Source: UMGS1649 sp045659265 (GTDB lineage: Bacteria > Bacillota > Clostridia > TANB77 > CAG-465). From it: DNA of 7,284 bases. Positions within the stretch are counted from its first letter, which is position 1; each line of letters begins with the position of its first letter. Under the pieces are notes generated by a model that saw nothing but the letters and a program-made list of their open reading frames with translations, was not told the origin of the DNA and did not search any database. Location: the NCBI GenBank assembly GCA_045659265.1, contig JAZOWO010000068.1:1-7284 (forward strand), written 5' to 3'. Shown here one piece after another: positions 1 to 5,670 of this stretch. A program made the translations under genes and the position numbers.

Positions 1-120
1 TAGCTAGTGTGGCGACACCTAGATGCGAGCTTTAAAGGGAAACCGCTACAAGGCAACAAGTAGTAGTTTGTAGGGAAATCCAACTTGACCTCAAGCCACA
101 AAATTTACTTATCGCATTGC
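1..120 (+). ncRNA. ole: 3' end of an OLE (ornate large extremophilic) RNA, cut by the window edge
   Basis: Seen: the stretch has no convincing reading frame, about 47% G+C over the first 100 bases against roughly 30% around it, and many possible helices. ATGCGA (23-28) can pair with TCGCAT (112-117) as a long-range closing stem. CTACAA (46-51) pairs with TTGTAG (68-73). CTTG (84-87) pairs with CAAG (92-95) around a four-base loop. CTAGTGT (4-10) pairs with CACCTAG-type bases at 15-21 with one bulge. Known: OLE RNAs are about 600-nt non-coding RNAs of anaerobic and extremophilic Bacillota, and they nearly always lie directly upstream of the gene for the membrane protein OapA, which binds them. 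Inference: the call rests mainly on the structured look together with the OapA-like gene 30 bases downstream. I did not align it to the OLE consensus. If correct, only the last fifth or so is here. The 3' boundary is approximate. Confidence 0.68.
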
Positions 121-148
121 CATATCATATATAGTATAAAGGATAGAA

Positions 149-727
149 ATGAAAGAAAATACAAAATGGATAATAACTACGTTTATGCTAACATTTATGT
201 TAGCTTTATTATTTGGAGGAGTATCTAACGTAGTAATAGAAAAATTAAATATAATATTAGCAATTTTAGTACTTGTAGCGGTTGTAGTTATAGGTATTTT
301 ATTTGACATGATTGGTATGGCAATAGCAACTTGTGATGAAGCGCCATTCCATGCAAAAGCGGCTAAAAAAGCTGGTGGAGCAAAAGAAGTGTTAAGATTG
401 TTAAAGAGCAAAGATAAGGCTACTAACATATGTAATGACCTTTTAGGTGATATATGTGGTATCGTATCTGGTAGTGCAGGTGCTCTTATATCTGTAAAAC
501 TTGCAGTAATTCTTGAAATGGATGTTGTAATGGTAAGCCTTGTTCTAAGTGCAATTATAGCGGCTGTAACAGTCGGTGGTAAAGCTTTAGGAAAAGGAAT
601 ATCTATGAAAAATGCTGAAGCAATTATGAGCATGGTAGGCGGAATAATACATCTAATAGCTCCGGTTAAAGAAAAGAATAAACCAAATAAAAAAGAAAAT
701 AAAGAAAAAGAAACAAAGCAATTTTAA
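149..727 (+). CDS. oapA: OLE-associated membrane protein OapA
   Basis: The 192-residue product is an integral membrane protein, close to the usual OapA length of about 190. Hydrophobic segments lie at about 8-27, 35-61, 103-122 and 126-142, with a further apolar stretch at 156-172. A conserved-looking loop runs from D53 through C62-D63-E64-A65-P66. N96-D97-L-L-G-D101 gives the DxxxD motif I associate with OapA. The tail from about 174 is almost all Lys, Glu and Asn. Known: OapA binds OLE RNA as a dimer and carries it to the membrane; the complex affects tolerance of cold, alcohols and magnesium. The fold recalls the membrane domain of CNNM/CorB-type magnesium transporters, and such proteins are often annotated that way. 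The start is set by AAAGGA (138-143) five bases ahead of ATG. It probably shares a transcript with the RNA upstream and is closed by the terminator at 745. A generic CorB-like annotation is the main alternative. Confidence 0.78.
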   Translation: MKENTKWIITTFMLTFMLALLFGGVSNVVIEKLNIILAILVLVAVVVIGILFDMIGMAIATCDEAPFHAKAAKKAGGAKEVLRLLKSKDKATNICNDLLGDICGIVSGSAGALISVKLAVILEMDVVMVSLVLSAIIAAVTVGGKALGKGISMKNAEAIMSMVGGIIHLIAPVKEKNKPNKKENKEKETKQF

Positions 728-744
728 TATTATTTATGATATAT

Positions 745-775
745 AGAAGATGCGTTAGCATCTTCTTTTTGTTTT
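745..775 (+). terminator. Intrinsic terminator of the OLE-oapA unit
   Basis: GAAGATGC (746-753) pairs perfectly with GCATCTTC (758-765) around the loop GTTA; an outer A745-T766 pair may extend the stem. The run TTTTTGTTTT (766-775) follows at once. It lies 18 bases after the oapA stop, so the EamA gene downstream should need its own promoter, which is present. Confidence 0.9.
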
Positions 776-800
776 AATGACCTTTTTAATACTACTTTAA

Positions 801-829
801 TTGACAAGAAAATACCTTTGGAATATACT
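801..829 (+). promoter_or_regulatory. Near-consensus sigma-A promoter of the EamA gene
   Basis: The -35 box TTGACA (801-806) is a perfect match. A 17-base spacer separates it from the -10 box TATACT (824-829). The predicted start near 836 falls on the ribosome binding site AGAGG (836-840), so the untranslated leader would be only about 14 bases. No operator-like repeat is obvious, which suggests constitutive expression. Confidence 0.8.
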
Positions 830-849
830 TTTTTAAGAGGAAAAAACAA

Positions 850-1698
850 ATGACAAATTGGATTATATTAACTGTGCTATATGCTGTAATAAACGGTATA
901 TTTCAATGCGCAAAGAAAAAATCTATAGAGAAGAATACAATATTTGAAGTATTAGCTATTTTCTCGTTAATAGCCTTTATAATATCTGCTATAATGATGA
1001 GAGATAGTATATTAATAGATTTTAGATACTTGTTAATTATTTTATTTAAATCTGCTATTATTGTAATAGCATGGGTTTTAGCATTAAATGCGTTAAAAAA
1101 GATAGAAATTAGTCTATATGGAGTAATAAATTTATCTAGAATAATATTTTCTGTAATCTTAAGTGTATTAATATTAGGTGAAAAATTAACTTTCTCGGTA
1201 ATTGCGGGAGTAATACTTGTAATAACTGGATTGGTATTAGTAAATAAAATAGGCAGTAAAAAAGGCGAGAAGAGGACGGATAACAAGGCTATACTTATGC
1301 TTTTAGGTTCGTGTTTCTTAAATGCGACATCGGCAATAATAGATAAAGGGATAACGGCTAAAGTAACAAGTTCTCAACTTCAATTCTACTTCTTGTTATT
1401 TTTAACAATAATATATTGGATAATATTGTTATTTAAGCAAAGGAAAGTAGACTTTAAGTCTATGAATAAAAATTATTGGATTTTAATAGCAGCTTTAAGC
1501 TTGGTGTTTGGAGATAAGTTCTTGTTTATAGCAAACGAAATACCAGAGAGTAAAGTGGCCGTAATGACACTTATTAAGCAATTAAGTGTAATAGAAATAA
1601 TAATATTAGGAAAAATATTCTTTAAGGAAAAGAATATAATTAAGAAGTTGTTGTGTTCGTTACTAGTTATATTAGGTATACTTTTAACGGTAATTTAA
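850..1698 (+). CDS. EamA/DMT-family membrane transporter
   Basis: The 282-residue, very hydrophobic product is the usual size for a ten-helix drug/metabolite transporter made of two EamA repeats. Repeat one spans about residues 3-132 and ends in the typical pattern of a helix, then L-G110-E111-K112-L113-T114, then a Gly-rich helix (117-133). A basic loop, K133-K146, links to repeat two (147-282). Repeat two ends in the matching pattern around G254-K-I-F-F-K-E260 and a last helix at 266-282. The family moves small solutes such as amino acids, sugars or nucleosides across the inner membrane; the substrate cannot be read from the sequence. The start follows AGAGG (836-840) with nine bases between. 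It is a single-gene unit with its own promoter and terminator. A link with the nearby polysaccharide genes, for example moving a lipid-linked sugar, is possible but unsupported. Confidence 0.88.
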   Translation: MTNWIILTVLYAVINGIFQCAKKKSIEKNTIFEVLAIFSLIAFIISAIMMRDSILIDFRYLLIILFKSAIIVIAWVLALNALKKIEISLYGVINLSRIIFSVILSVLILGEKLTFSVIAGVILVITGLVLVNKIGSKKGEKRTDNKAILMLLGSCFLNATSAIIDKGITAKVTSSQLQFYFLLFLTIIYWIILLFKQRKVDFKSMNKNYWILIAALSLVFGDKFLFIANEIPESKVAVMTLIKQLSVIEIIILGKIFFKEKNIIKKLLCSLLVILGILLTVI

Positions 1699-1715
1699 GA
1701 TAATTAAACGCAAAA

Positions 1716-1748
1716 AGCACCCCAATGTTTTGGGGTGCTGTTGTTTTT
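1716..1748. terminator. Bidirectional intrinsic terminator between convergent genes
   Basis: AGCACCCCAA (1716-1725) pairs perfectly over ten bases with TTGGGGTGCT (1730-1739) around the loop TGTT. A T-rich tail, GTTGTTTTT, follows on the plus strand. The run AAAAA (1712-1716) on the other side becomes a U tract for minus-strand transcripts. It lies 17 bases past the EamA stop and 24 bases past the minus-strand gene's stop, so it should serve both. Confidence 0.92.
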
Positions 1749-1762
1749 AAAGTAGGTGGGAC

Positions 1763-2260
1763 TTATGATACAAAGTCCAAAATGTTTGGAACAATAAAAG
1801 TATTGTTCTCGTCCAAATAGCCTAATACATAGGCCTTAAATCTTGTGGAATCGTACTTTTTTTGGTAAATGGTCAATGCATCTTCAGGGCAGGCGGCTTG
1901 AATATATTCGGGGATATAAAGTCCGAACGCAGAAAGCTTTTTAGGCTCATCAAGCAGCCTGCTCACAAGATGATATCGCATTCCAGGAGTGGGTGGCTCG
2001 AGCTTTTTTGCAGATCCGTAACGCATATGAAAATTAGGGATGAGAAGACTGTCGCCATCCATAAAACCGATGCATCTGGAAAAATTTATTGCAGCTTTCA
2101 AAGAAAAGCTTGGGTGTTCTTCAAGCAGTGCCATAATATTTTCTGCATAAAAGTTTAATGCAGCCTGCTCAGAATCGGCTTCGATTATCTTTGAGTCAGT
2201 ATAGCGGATTCTAAAATCGCTCCCGAGCATATTGCCAATGTTTCCTACTACATACTTCAT
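1763..2260 (-). CDS. Hypothetical protein with an internal duplication
   Basis: I do not recognise a family. The 165-residue product is soluble-looking, with no signal peptide or membrane segment. It seems to hold two copies of one unit. Copy one has I26-E-A-(3)-Q-A-A-L35-N-F-Y38 and later G65-F-M-D-G-D-S-L-L-I-P75-N. Copy two has I120-Q-A-(3)-E-D-A-L129-T-I-Y132 and later G147-Y-L-D-E-N-(3)-I-V-P158-N. A Pro-rich linker (L88-P94) lies between them. An in-frame ATG exists 18 bases upstream at 2278, but I chose 2260 because GAAAGG lies eight bases ahead of it and inside the longer version. Five sampled 60-base lines of the gene average about 42% G+C, well above its neighbours, which suggests recent acquisition. 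It has its own promoter and stands alone on the minus strand. The function is unknown. Confidence 0.72.
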   Translation of the reverse strand: MKYVVGNIGNMLGSDFRIRYTDSKIIEADSEQAALNFYAENIMALLEEHPSFSLKAAINFSRCIGFMDGDSLLIPNFHMRYGSAKKLEPPTPGMRYHLVSRLLDEPKKLSAFGLYIPEYIQAACPEDALTIYQKKYDSTRFKAYVLGYLDENNTFIVPNILDFVS

Positions 2261-2314
2261 CGCTTTTTCCTTTCTCATAATTATGATTAAATTTTTGGGG
2301 TATAACGCAAGTGA

Positions 2315-2343
2315 ATTATATCACAAAAAATGTACAAATGCAA
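2315..2343 (-). promoter_or_regulatory. Sigma-A promoter of the minus-strand hypothetical gene
   Basis: Read on the minus strand, TTGCAT (2343-2338) and TATAAT (2320-2315) are separated by 17 bases. The predicted start near 2308 gives a leader of about 48 bases before the ATG at 2260. The partly symmetric GTGA (2311-2314) and TCAC (2321-2324) flank the -10 box and could bind a repressor, but this is weak. Confidence 0.65.
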
Positions 2344-2392
2344 ATTTATGAGTAAGTGGTAGACATAAAATCGTTAAAATTCGTTTAATATA

Positions 2393-2421
2393 TTGCTAAA
2401 ATATATGTGTTTTGGTATAAT
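2393..2421 (+). promoter_or_regulatory. Extended -10 promoter of the first polysaccharide operon
   Basis: TTGCTA (2393-2398) lies 17 bases from a perfect TATAAT (2416-2421). A TG at 2413-2414, one base ahead of the hexamer, makes it an extended -10 element. The predicted start near 2428 sits inside the ribosome binding site AAAGGAG (2426-2432), giving a leader of roughly 11 bases. The same TTTTGGTATAAT core recurs at 5621-5632 ahead of the second polysaccharide unit. Confidence 0.75.
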
Positions 2422-2438
2422 TATTAAAGGAGTTTTTT

Positions 2439-3542
2439 ATGAAAAATGTAAAGATTTTAACTTTCCATAATGCTGAAAATTATGGAGCGAATCTTCAAGC
2501 GTATGCACTAAAAGAAGTGCTAAAAGAAATGGATACAAATCCTTCTTTTATAAACTACATGGATAAGCATATTCTTAAAGATTACAAATTAATAAGAACT
2601 AACTCTCTTAAATCTTTTTTCTCAAGTTTATGGTATATGCCAAGAAACTTAAAAAGAAAGAAAAGTTTTAAGATTTTTTGTGATACATATTTAGATGGTA
2701 ATAGCAAAAAGTATTATTCAAAAAAAGAAATAGAACAAGATTTATCTTCTAAAGATATTCTTGTCGCTGGAAGTGATCAAATATTTAATCCTGAACTTAC
2801 AGGCGGTCTTTCAGATGTGTACACATTAAACTTTAAGAAGGATAATGTAGATAAAATAATATATGGTGCTAGTGTTGGAAATGACGAGCTTTTAGAAGCT
2901 AATAAAGAAGATTTCAAAGAAAAGTTAAATAAACTGGAATACATATCTGTAAGAGAAGAAAATATAGCAAACAGTTTAGAAAAAATACTTAACAAGAAAG
3001 TTGAGAAAGTATTAGATCCAACATTACTTCTTGAAAAAGAAAAGTGGGAAGAACTAATTAATAAAGAAAAAACAGTAGATTTAGATAATACAAAATATAT
3101 ACTGGTTTATACATTATTTGAAAATCCAGAGATAACTAAAATAGCGAATTATATATCTGATAAAACAGGGCTTAAGGTAATTCATTTTAGAAAATATAAT
3201 GCATACAAAAACGAATTTATGTCTATGTATTCTAAAGGACCTGCAGATTTTGTAAATGCATTTAAGAATGCAGAATATATTGTGACAAACTCATTTCATG
3301 GATTAGTATTTAGTATAATTTTTGAAAGAAAACAGTATATTGTAATGCCAAATTCTAGAGGTGGTAGATTAAAAGACCTATTAACTCTAGCTGAACTAGA
3401 GAAAAGGGCTGTAAATTCGTTAGAGGACATTAAAAGTAAAGAATTGAATGAGATTATAGATTACGAATTAGTAAAAGATAAATTAAATATTGAAAAAGAA
3501 AAATCTATTAAATATTTAAGAGGTGGAATATGCAAGGGTTAA
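2439..3542 (+). CDS. Polysaccharide pyruvyl transferase family protein
   Basis: The 367-residue cytoplasmic product is a normal length for the family (CsaB/WcaK type, PF04230). N-terminal T8-F-H-N-A-E-N-Y-G16 with N18-L-Q-A-Y22 is the typical opening. G111-S-D-Q-I-F116 is the family core motif. I141-Y-G-A-S-V-G-N148 and S170-V-R-E173 follow, then V191-L-D-P-T195 at the domain junction. T283-N-S-F-H-G288 near the C-terminus carries the conserved His-Gly. Known members transfer pyruvate from phosphoenolpyruvate to sugars as a ketal, making a cell-wall or exopolysaccharide acidic. Many clostridial paralogues in glycan loci are annotated this way without a tested reaction, so the exact reaction is inferred. 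The start follows AAAGGAG (2426-2432) with six bases between. Its last 13 bases overlap the next gene, so translation is probably coupled. Confidence 0.88.
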   Translation: MKNVKILTFHNAENYGANLQAYALKEVLKEMDTNPSFINYMDKHILKDYKLIRTNSLKSFFSSLWYMPRNLKRKKSFKIFCDTYLDGNSKKYYSKKEIEQDLSSKDILVAGSDQIFNPELTGGLSDVYTLNFKKDNVDKIIYGASVGNDELLEANKEDFKEKLNKLEYISVREENIANSLEKILNKKVEKVLDPTLLLEKEKWEELINKEKTVDLDNTKYILVYTLFENPEITKIANYISDKTGLKVIHFRKYNAYKNEFMSMYSKGPADFVNAFKNAEYIVTNSFHGLVFSIIFERKQYIVMPNSRGGRLKDLLTLAELEKRAVNSLEDIKSKELNEIIDYELVKDKLNIEKEKSIKYLRGGICKG

Positions 3543-4033
3543 AAGAGTTATCTGATATAGAGTTAGAAGAATTAATAATAAAGGGCGAAGTTACAATGCC
3601 GGATTTAGTAGATAACGGCATTTGTCCAACTTGTTTTGATAGAGCCCACAACAATTGCCTTTATGGAGATAATACTGCTAAGGTGTTATATGAAGATGAG
3701 ACTTTAGAATGCTTTTTAGTTGGAAATCCTAGAGCAAAAGGACATACAGCAATATCTTCTAAGACTCATTATAAAGATATGATGGATATTCCAGATGATT
3801 TATGCAATAAAATATTTATTTTTGCAAAGAAAATGATGAACATATTAAAAGAAGTATATGGTTCAGAAAGTGTATATCTATGTACGATGTGTGATGGCCC
3901 AATGAACCACTTCCATATACAATTAATACCAAGATATGGCTTTGAAAAAAGAGGTTCTAAAAACTTTGTAAAAGAAAGACAAGAATATGTACATGATGAG
4001 ATTAAAATAAAAGAAATTAAAGAAAGAATTTAG
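3530..4033 (+). CDS. HIT-family protein with an HxHxQ active site
   Basis: The 167-residue product carries a histidine-triad fold from about 31 to 145. The signature is N126-H127-F-H129-I-Q131-L-I-P: the third His of the usual HxHxHxx motif is Gln. Known: HIT proteins bind nucleotides and use the middle His (here H129) as nucleophile. The HxHxQ form is typical of the transferase/phosphorylase branch (GalT, Ap4A phosphorylase), whereas Hint and Fhit hydrolases have three His. C32-P-T-C35 with H40 and C43 looks like a metal site, and C118 and C121 form a second CxxC just before the active site. A 30-residue acidic N-terminal extension precedes the fold. The start follows AGAGGTGG (3519-3526) and overlaps the pyruvyl-transferase-family gene by 13 bases; the flippase follows 15 bases later. 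Inference: a nucleotide-sugar or nucleotidyl-transfer role in glycan synthesis. The substrate is unknown, and a general nucleotide hydrolase is not excluded. Confidence 0.85.
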   Translation: MQGLKELSDIELEELIIKGEVTMPDLVDNGICPTCFDRAHNNCLYGDNTAKVLYEDETLECFLVGNPRAKGHTAISSKTHYKDMMDIPDDLCNKIFIFAKKMMNILKEVYGSESVYLCTMCDGPMNHFHIQLIPRYGFEKRGSKNFVKERQEYVHDEIKIKEIKERI

Positions 4034-4048
4034 AAAGGTAAATATATA

Positions 4049-5458
4049 ATGTCGAAAGAAAAACAACTCATGAAGAATACAGCTATTATTACAATAGGTA
4101 AAGTGTGTACGCAGATGATTAGCTTCTTTTTGCTACCCCTTTATACTGCTATATTTACAACAGATGAATATGGTATAGTAGACCTATTTAATACAATAGT
4201 AGCCTGTGTATTACCGATAGTAACATTACAAATAGAACAAGGGTTATTTAGATTCCTTATAGATACGCGTGATGATGATACGGGTAAAACGAAATTAATA
4301 ACAAGTACAGCCATATTGTTTTTATTCCAGACACTAATTTATGTTGGATTATATAGCATAATACAAAATTATATAAATAGTGAGTACAAGCACTTTTTAT
4401 TACTTAATGTTATAGCAAATATGGCTTCTGGATTAATGCTACAACTAGCAAGAGGACTTGGTAAAAACAAAGAATACTCAATTGGTAGCTTTATTGTTGC
4501 TGGATTTACAGTAATACTCAATGTGCTACTAATAGTTGTACTAAGATTTAGAGTAGAAGGAATGTTCCTATCTATCTTTATAGCGAATATGTTAGCGAGT
4601 ATATATCTATTCTTTGCTTGTAAAACATATAAATACATTAAGAGAACAGGATTTAGATTTAGTGCAATAAAAGCAATGCTTAAATATTCTATAGCGTTAA
4701 TACCAAACGCAATATCTTGGTGGGTAATTAATGTGTCAGATAGAGCAATAATTTCTGGATTGTTAAGTATAGGAGCAAATGGCATATATGCAGCAGCAAA
4801 TAAGTTTTCTGGTGTATACATAAATGCGTATAATATATTTAATATAGCGTGGACGGAATCTGCCGCGGTAAATATAGATTCAGAAGATAGGGATAAATAT
4901 TTTACAAACATAATAAACACAGGATTTCAAGTGTTTGGTAGCATAGCACTTCTTGTAATAGCGCTAACACCATTCATATTCCCATTAATAATAAACGCAA
5001 AATTTGGTGAAGCGTATAATCAAATACCGCTACTAATGTTAGCATCTCTATTTAATGTTGGTGTAGGGCTTGTAAGCGTTATATATGTAGCTAAAAAACG
5101 TTCGTTAGATATATCTAAAACTTCATTTATGTCTGCAATAATAAATGTAGTGGTAAATGTATTGTTAATTAAGTATATAGGCCTTTATGCAGCATCTATA
5201 TCTACCATAGTTGCATATTTATCTATGTTCATATATAGAGCAGTTGATTGTAAAAAATATGTAGACTTTAAGATGGATTTAAGAATGATTACTAAACTAG
5301 CTATAATGTTTTTATTAACATTTGTTGCCTTCTATATTAACAACATAGTTATAAATATATTAATGCTTGTAGGTGTATTAGCATTTACAGTTATATATAA
5401 CAAAAATGGATTTAAGAAGATAATTAAGATAATAAAGAATAGAAAATCAAAAGCATAA
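4049..5458 (+). CDS. Wzx-type polysaccharide (lipid-linked oligosaccharide) flippase
   Basis: The 469-residue membrane protein belongs to the MOP exporter superfamily (Polysacc_synt, PF01943) and has the expected length. About twelve to fourteen membrane segments can be picked out, among them near 11-33, 46-62, 84-106, 116-134, 146-166, 170-190, 212-242, 293-314, 325-347, 358-375, 378-396, 414-431 and 433-450. The opening helix with K18, P30-L-Y-T and D39-E-Y-G42 is typical, as is the middle stretch N220-A-I-S-W-W-V with D231-R-A-I-I-S and G245-I-Y-A-A. The C-terminus is very basic (K452-K468). It would flip undecaprenyl-linked repeat units across the membrane for assembly outside. The start follows AGAAAGG (4032-4038), which overlaps the stop of the HIT gene, so it is co-transcribed. 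It is the last gene before a terminator. A teichoic-acid-type exporter is the main alternative within the same superfamily. Confidence 0.9.
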   Translation: MSKEKQLMKNTAIITIGKVCTQMISFFLLPLYTAIFTTDEYGIVDLFNTIVACVLPIVTLQIEQGLFRFLIDTRDDDTGKTKLITSTAILFLFQTLIYVGLYSIIQNYINSEYKHFLLLNVIANMASGLMLQLARGLGKNKEYSIGSFIVAGFTVILNVLLIVVLRFRVEGMFLSIFIANMLASIYLFFACKTYKYIKRTGFRFSAIKAMLKYSIALIPNAISWWVINVSDRAIISGLLSIGANGIYAAANKFSGVYINAYNIFNIAWTESAAVNIDSEDRDKYFTNIINTGFQVFGSIALLVIALTPFIFPLIINAKFGEAYNQIPLLMLASLFNVGVGLVSVIYVAKKRSLDISKTSFMSAIINVVVNVLLIKYIGLYAASISTIVAYLSMFIYRAVDCKKYVDFKMDLRMITKLAIMFLLTFVAFYINNIVINILMLVGVLAFTVIYNKNGFKKIIKIIKNRKSKA

Positions 5459-5481
5459 AAACAATTAAGATGTGTGAATGA

Positions 5482-5518
5482 AAAGAGGGGTTTTTTAAGC
5501 CCCTCTTTAATATTTTTC
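5482..5518 (+). terminator. Intrinsic terminator after the flippase gene
   Basis: AAAGAGGGG (5482-5490) pairs perfectly with CCCCTCTTT (5500-5508) around a nine-base loop that is mostly T. The tail AATATTTTTC is T-rich but not continuous, so some read-through into the second unit is possible. It ends the first polysaccharide operon. Confidence 0.82.
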
Positions 5519-5580
5519 ATAACGTATTTTTCTATGAATTTTGCATAATAAACATAAAGATATATATTAATAAAAACATA

Positions 5581-5609
5581 TATCAAAAAAGTGCCGTTTT
5601 TCCTTGATA
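5581..5609. repeat. Inverted repeat overlapping a -35 box, possible operator
   Basis: TATCAA (5581-5586) and TTGATA (5604-5609) are perfect inverted copies. Inside them, an A run (5587-5590) faces TTTTT (5597-5601) around GTGCCG, so the whole can form a stem with a CC bulge. The right arm is exactly the -35 box of the next promoter. This suggests a repressor site, although an A/T-rich hairpin by chance is possible. Confidence 0.4.
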
Positions 5610-5632
5610 CATCGCGACTTTTTTGGTATAAT
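5604..5632 (+). promoter_or_regulatory. Extended -10 promoter of the second polysaccharide unit
   Basis: TTGATA (5604-5609) and a perfect TATAAT (5627-5632) are 17 bases apart, with TG at 5624-5625 making an extended -10. The predicted start near 5639 gives a leader of about 32 bases to the TTG codon at 5671. GACTTTTT occurs as a direct repeat at 5616-5623 and 5641-5648, on either side of the -10 box and predicted start. Confidence 0.78.
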
Positions 5633-5670
5633 AAATAATAGACTTTTTGAGACTAAAAGGAGTAAATAAA

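Noticed and set aside
1..120. Metabolite riboswitch (cobalamin, M-box, c-di-GMP, TPP) or RNase P RNA / tmRNA 3' end
   Set aside because: The conserved core sequences I know for these are not present; the OapA-like neighbour makes OLE RNA the better explanation.
109..633. Long minus-strand open frame opposite oapA
   Set aside because: It mirrors the plus-strand gene, lacks a ribosome binding site, and its low-complexity protein is what the complement of a membrane-protein gene gives.
1862..2158. Plus-strand open frame of 98 codons opposite the hypothetical gene
   Set aside because: It has no good ribosome site or promoter, and the minus-strand frame has both plus an internal duplication that supports coding.
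2261..2278. Upstream ATG at 2278 as start of the minus-strand gene
   Set aside because: The extra six codons contain the GAAAGG ribosome site that fits the ATG at 2260.
4369..4920. Minus-strand open frame of 183 codons within the flippase gene
   Set aside because: It is an antisense shadow of a well-recognised membrane protein and has no start signals.
5647..5670. TTG at 5647 as start of the iron-sulfur gene
   Set aside because: The AAAAGGAG site lies inside this extension and is spaced correctly for the TTG at 5671.
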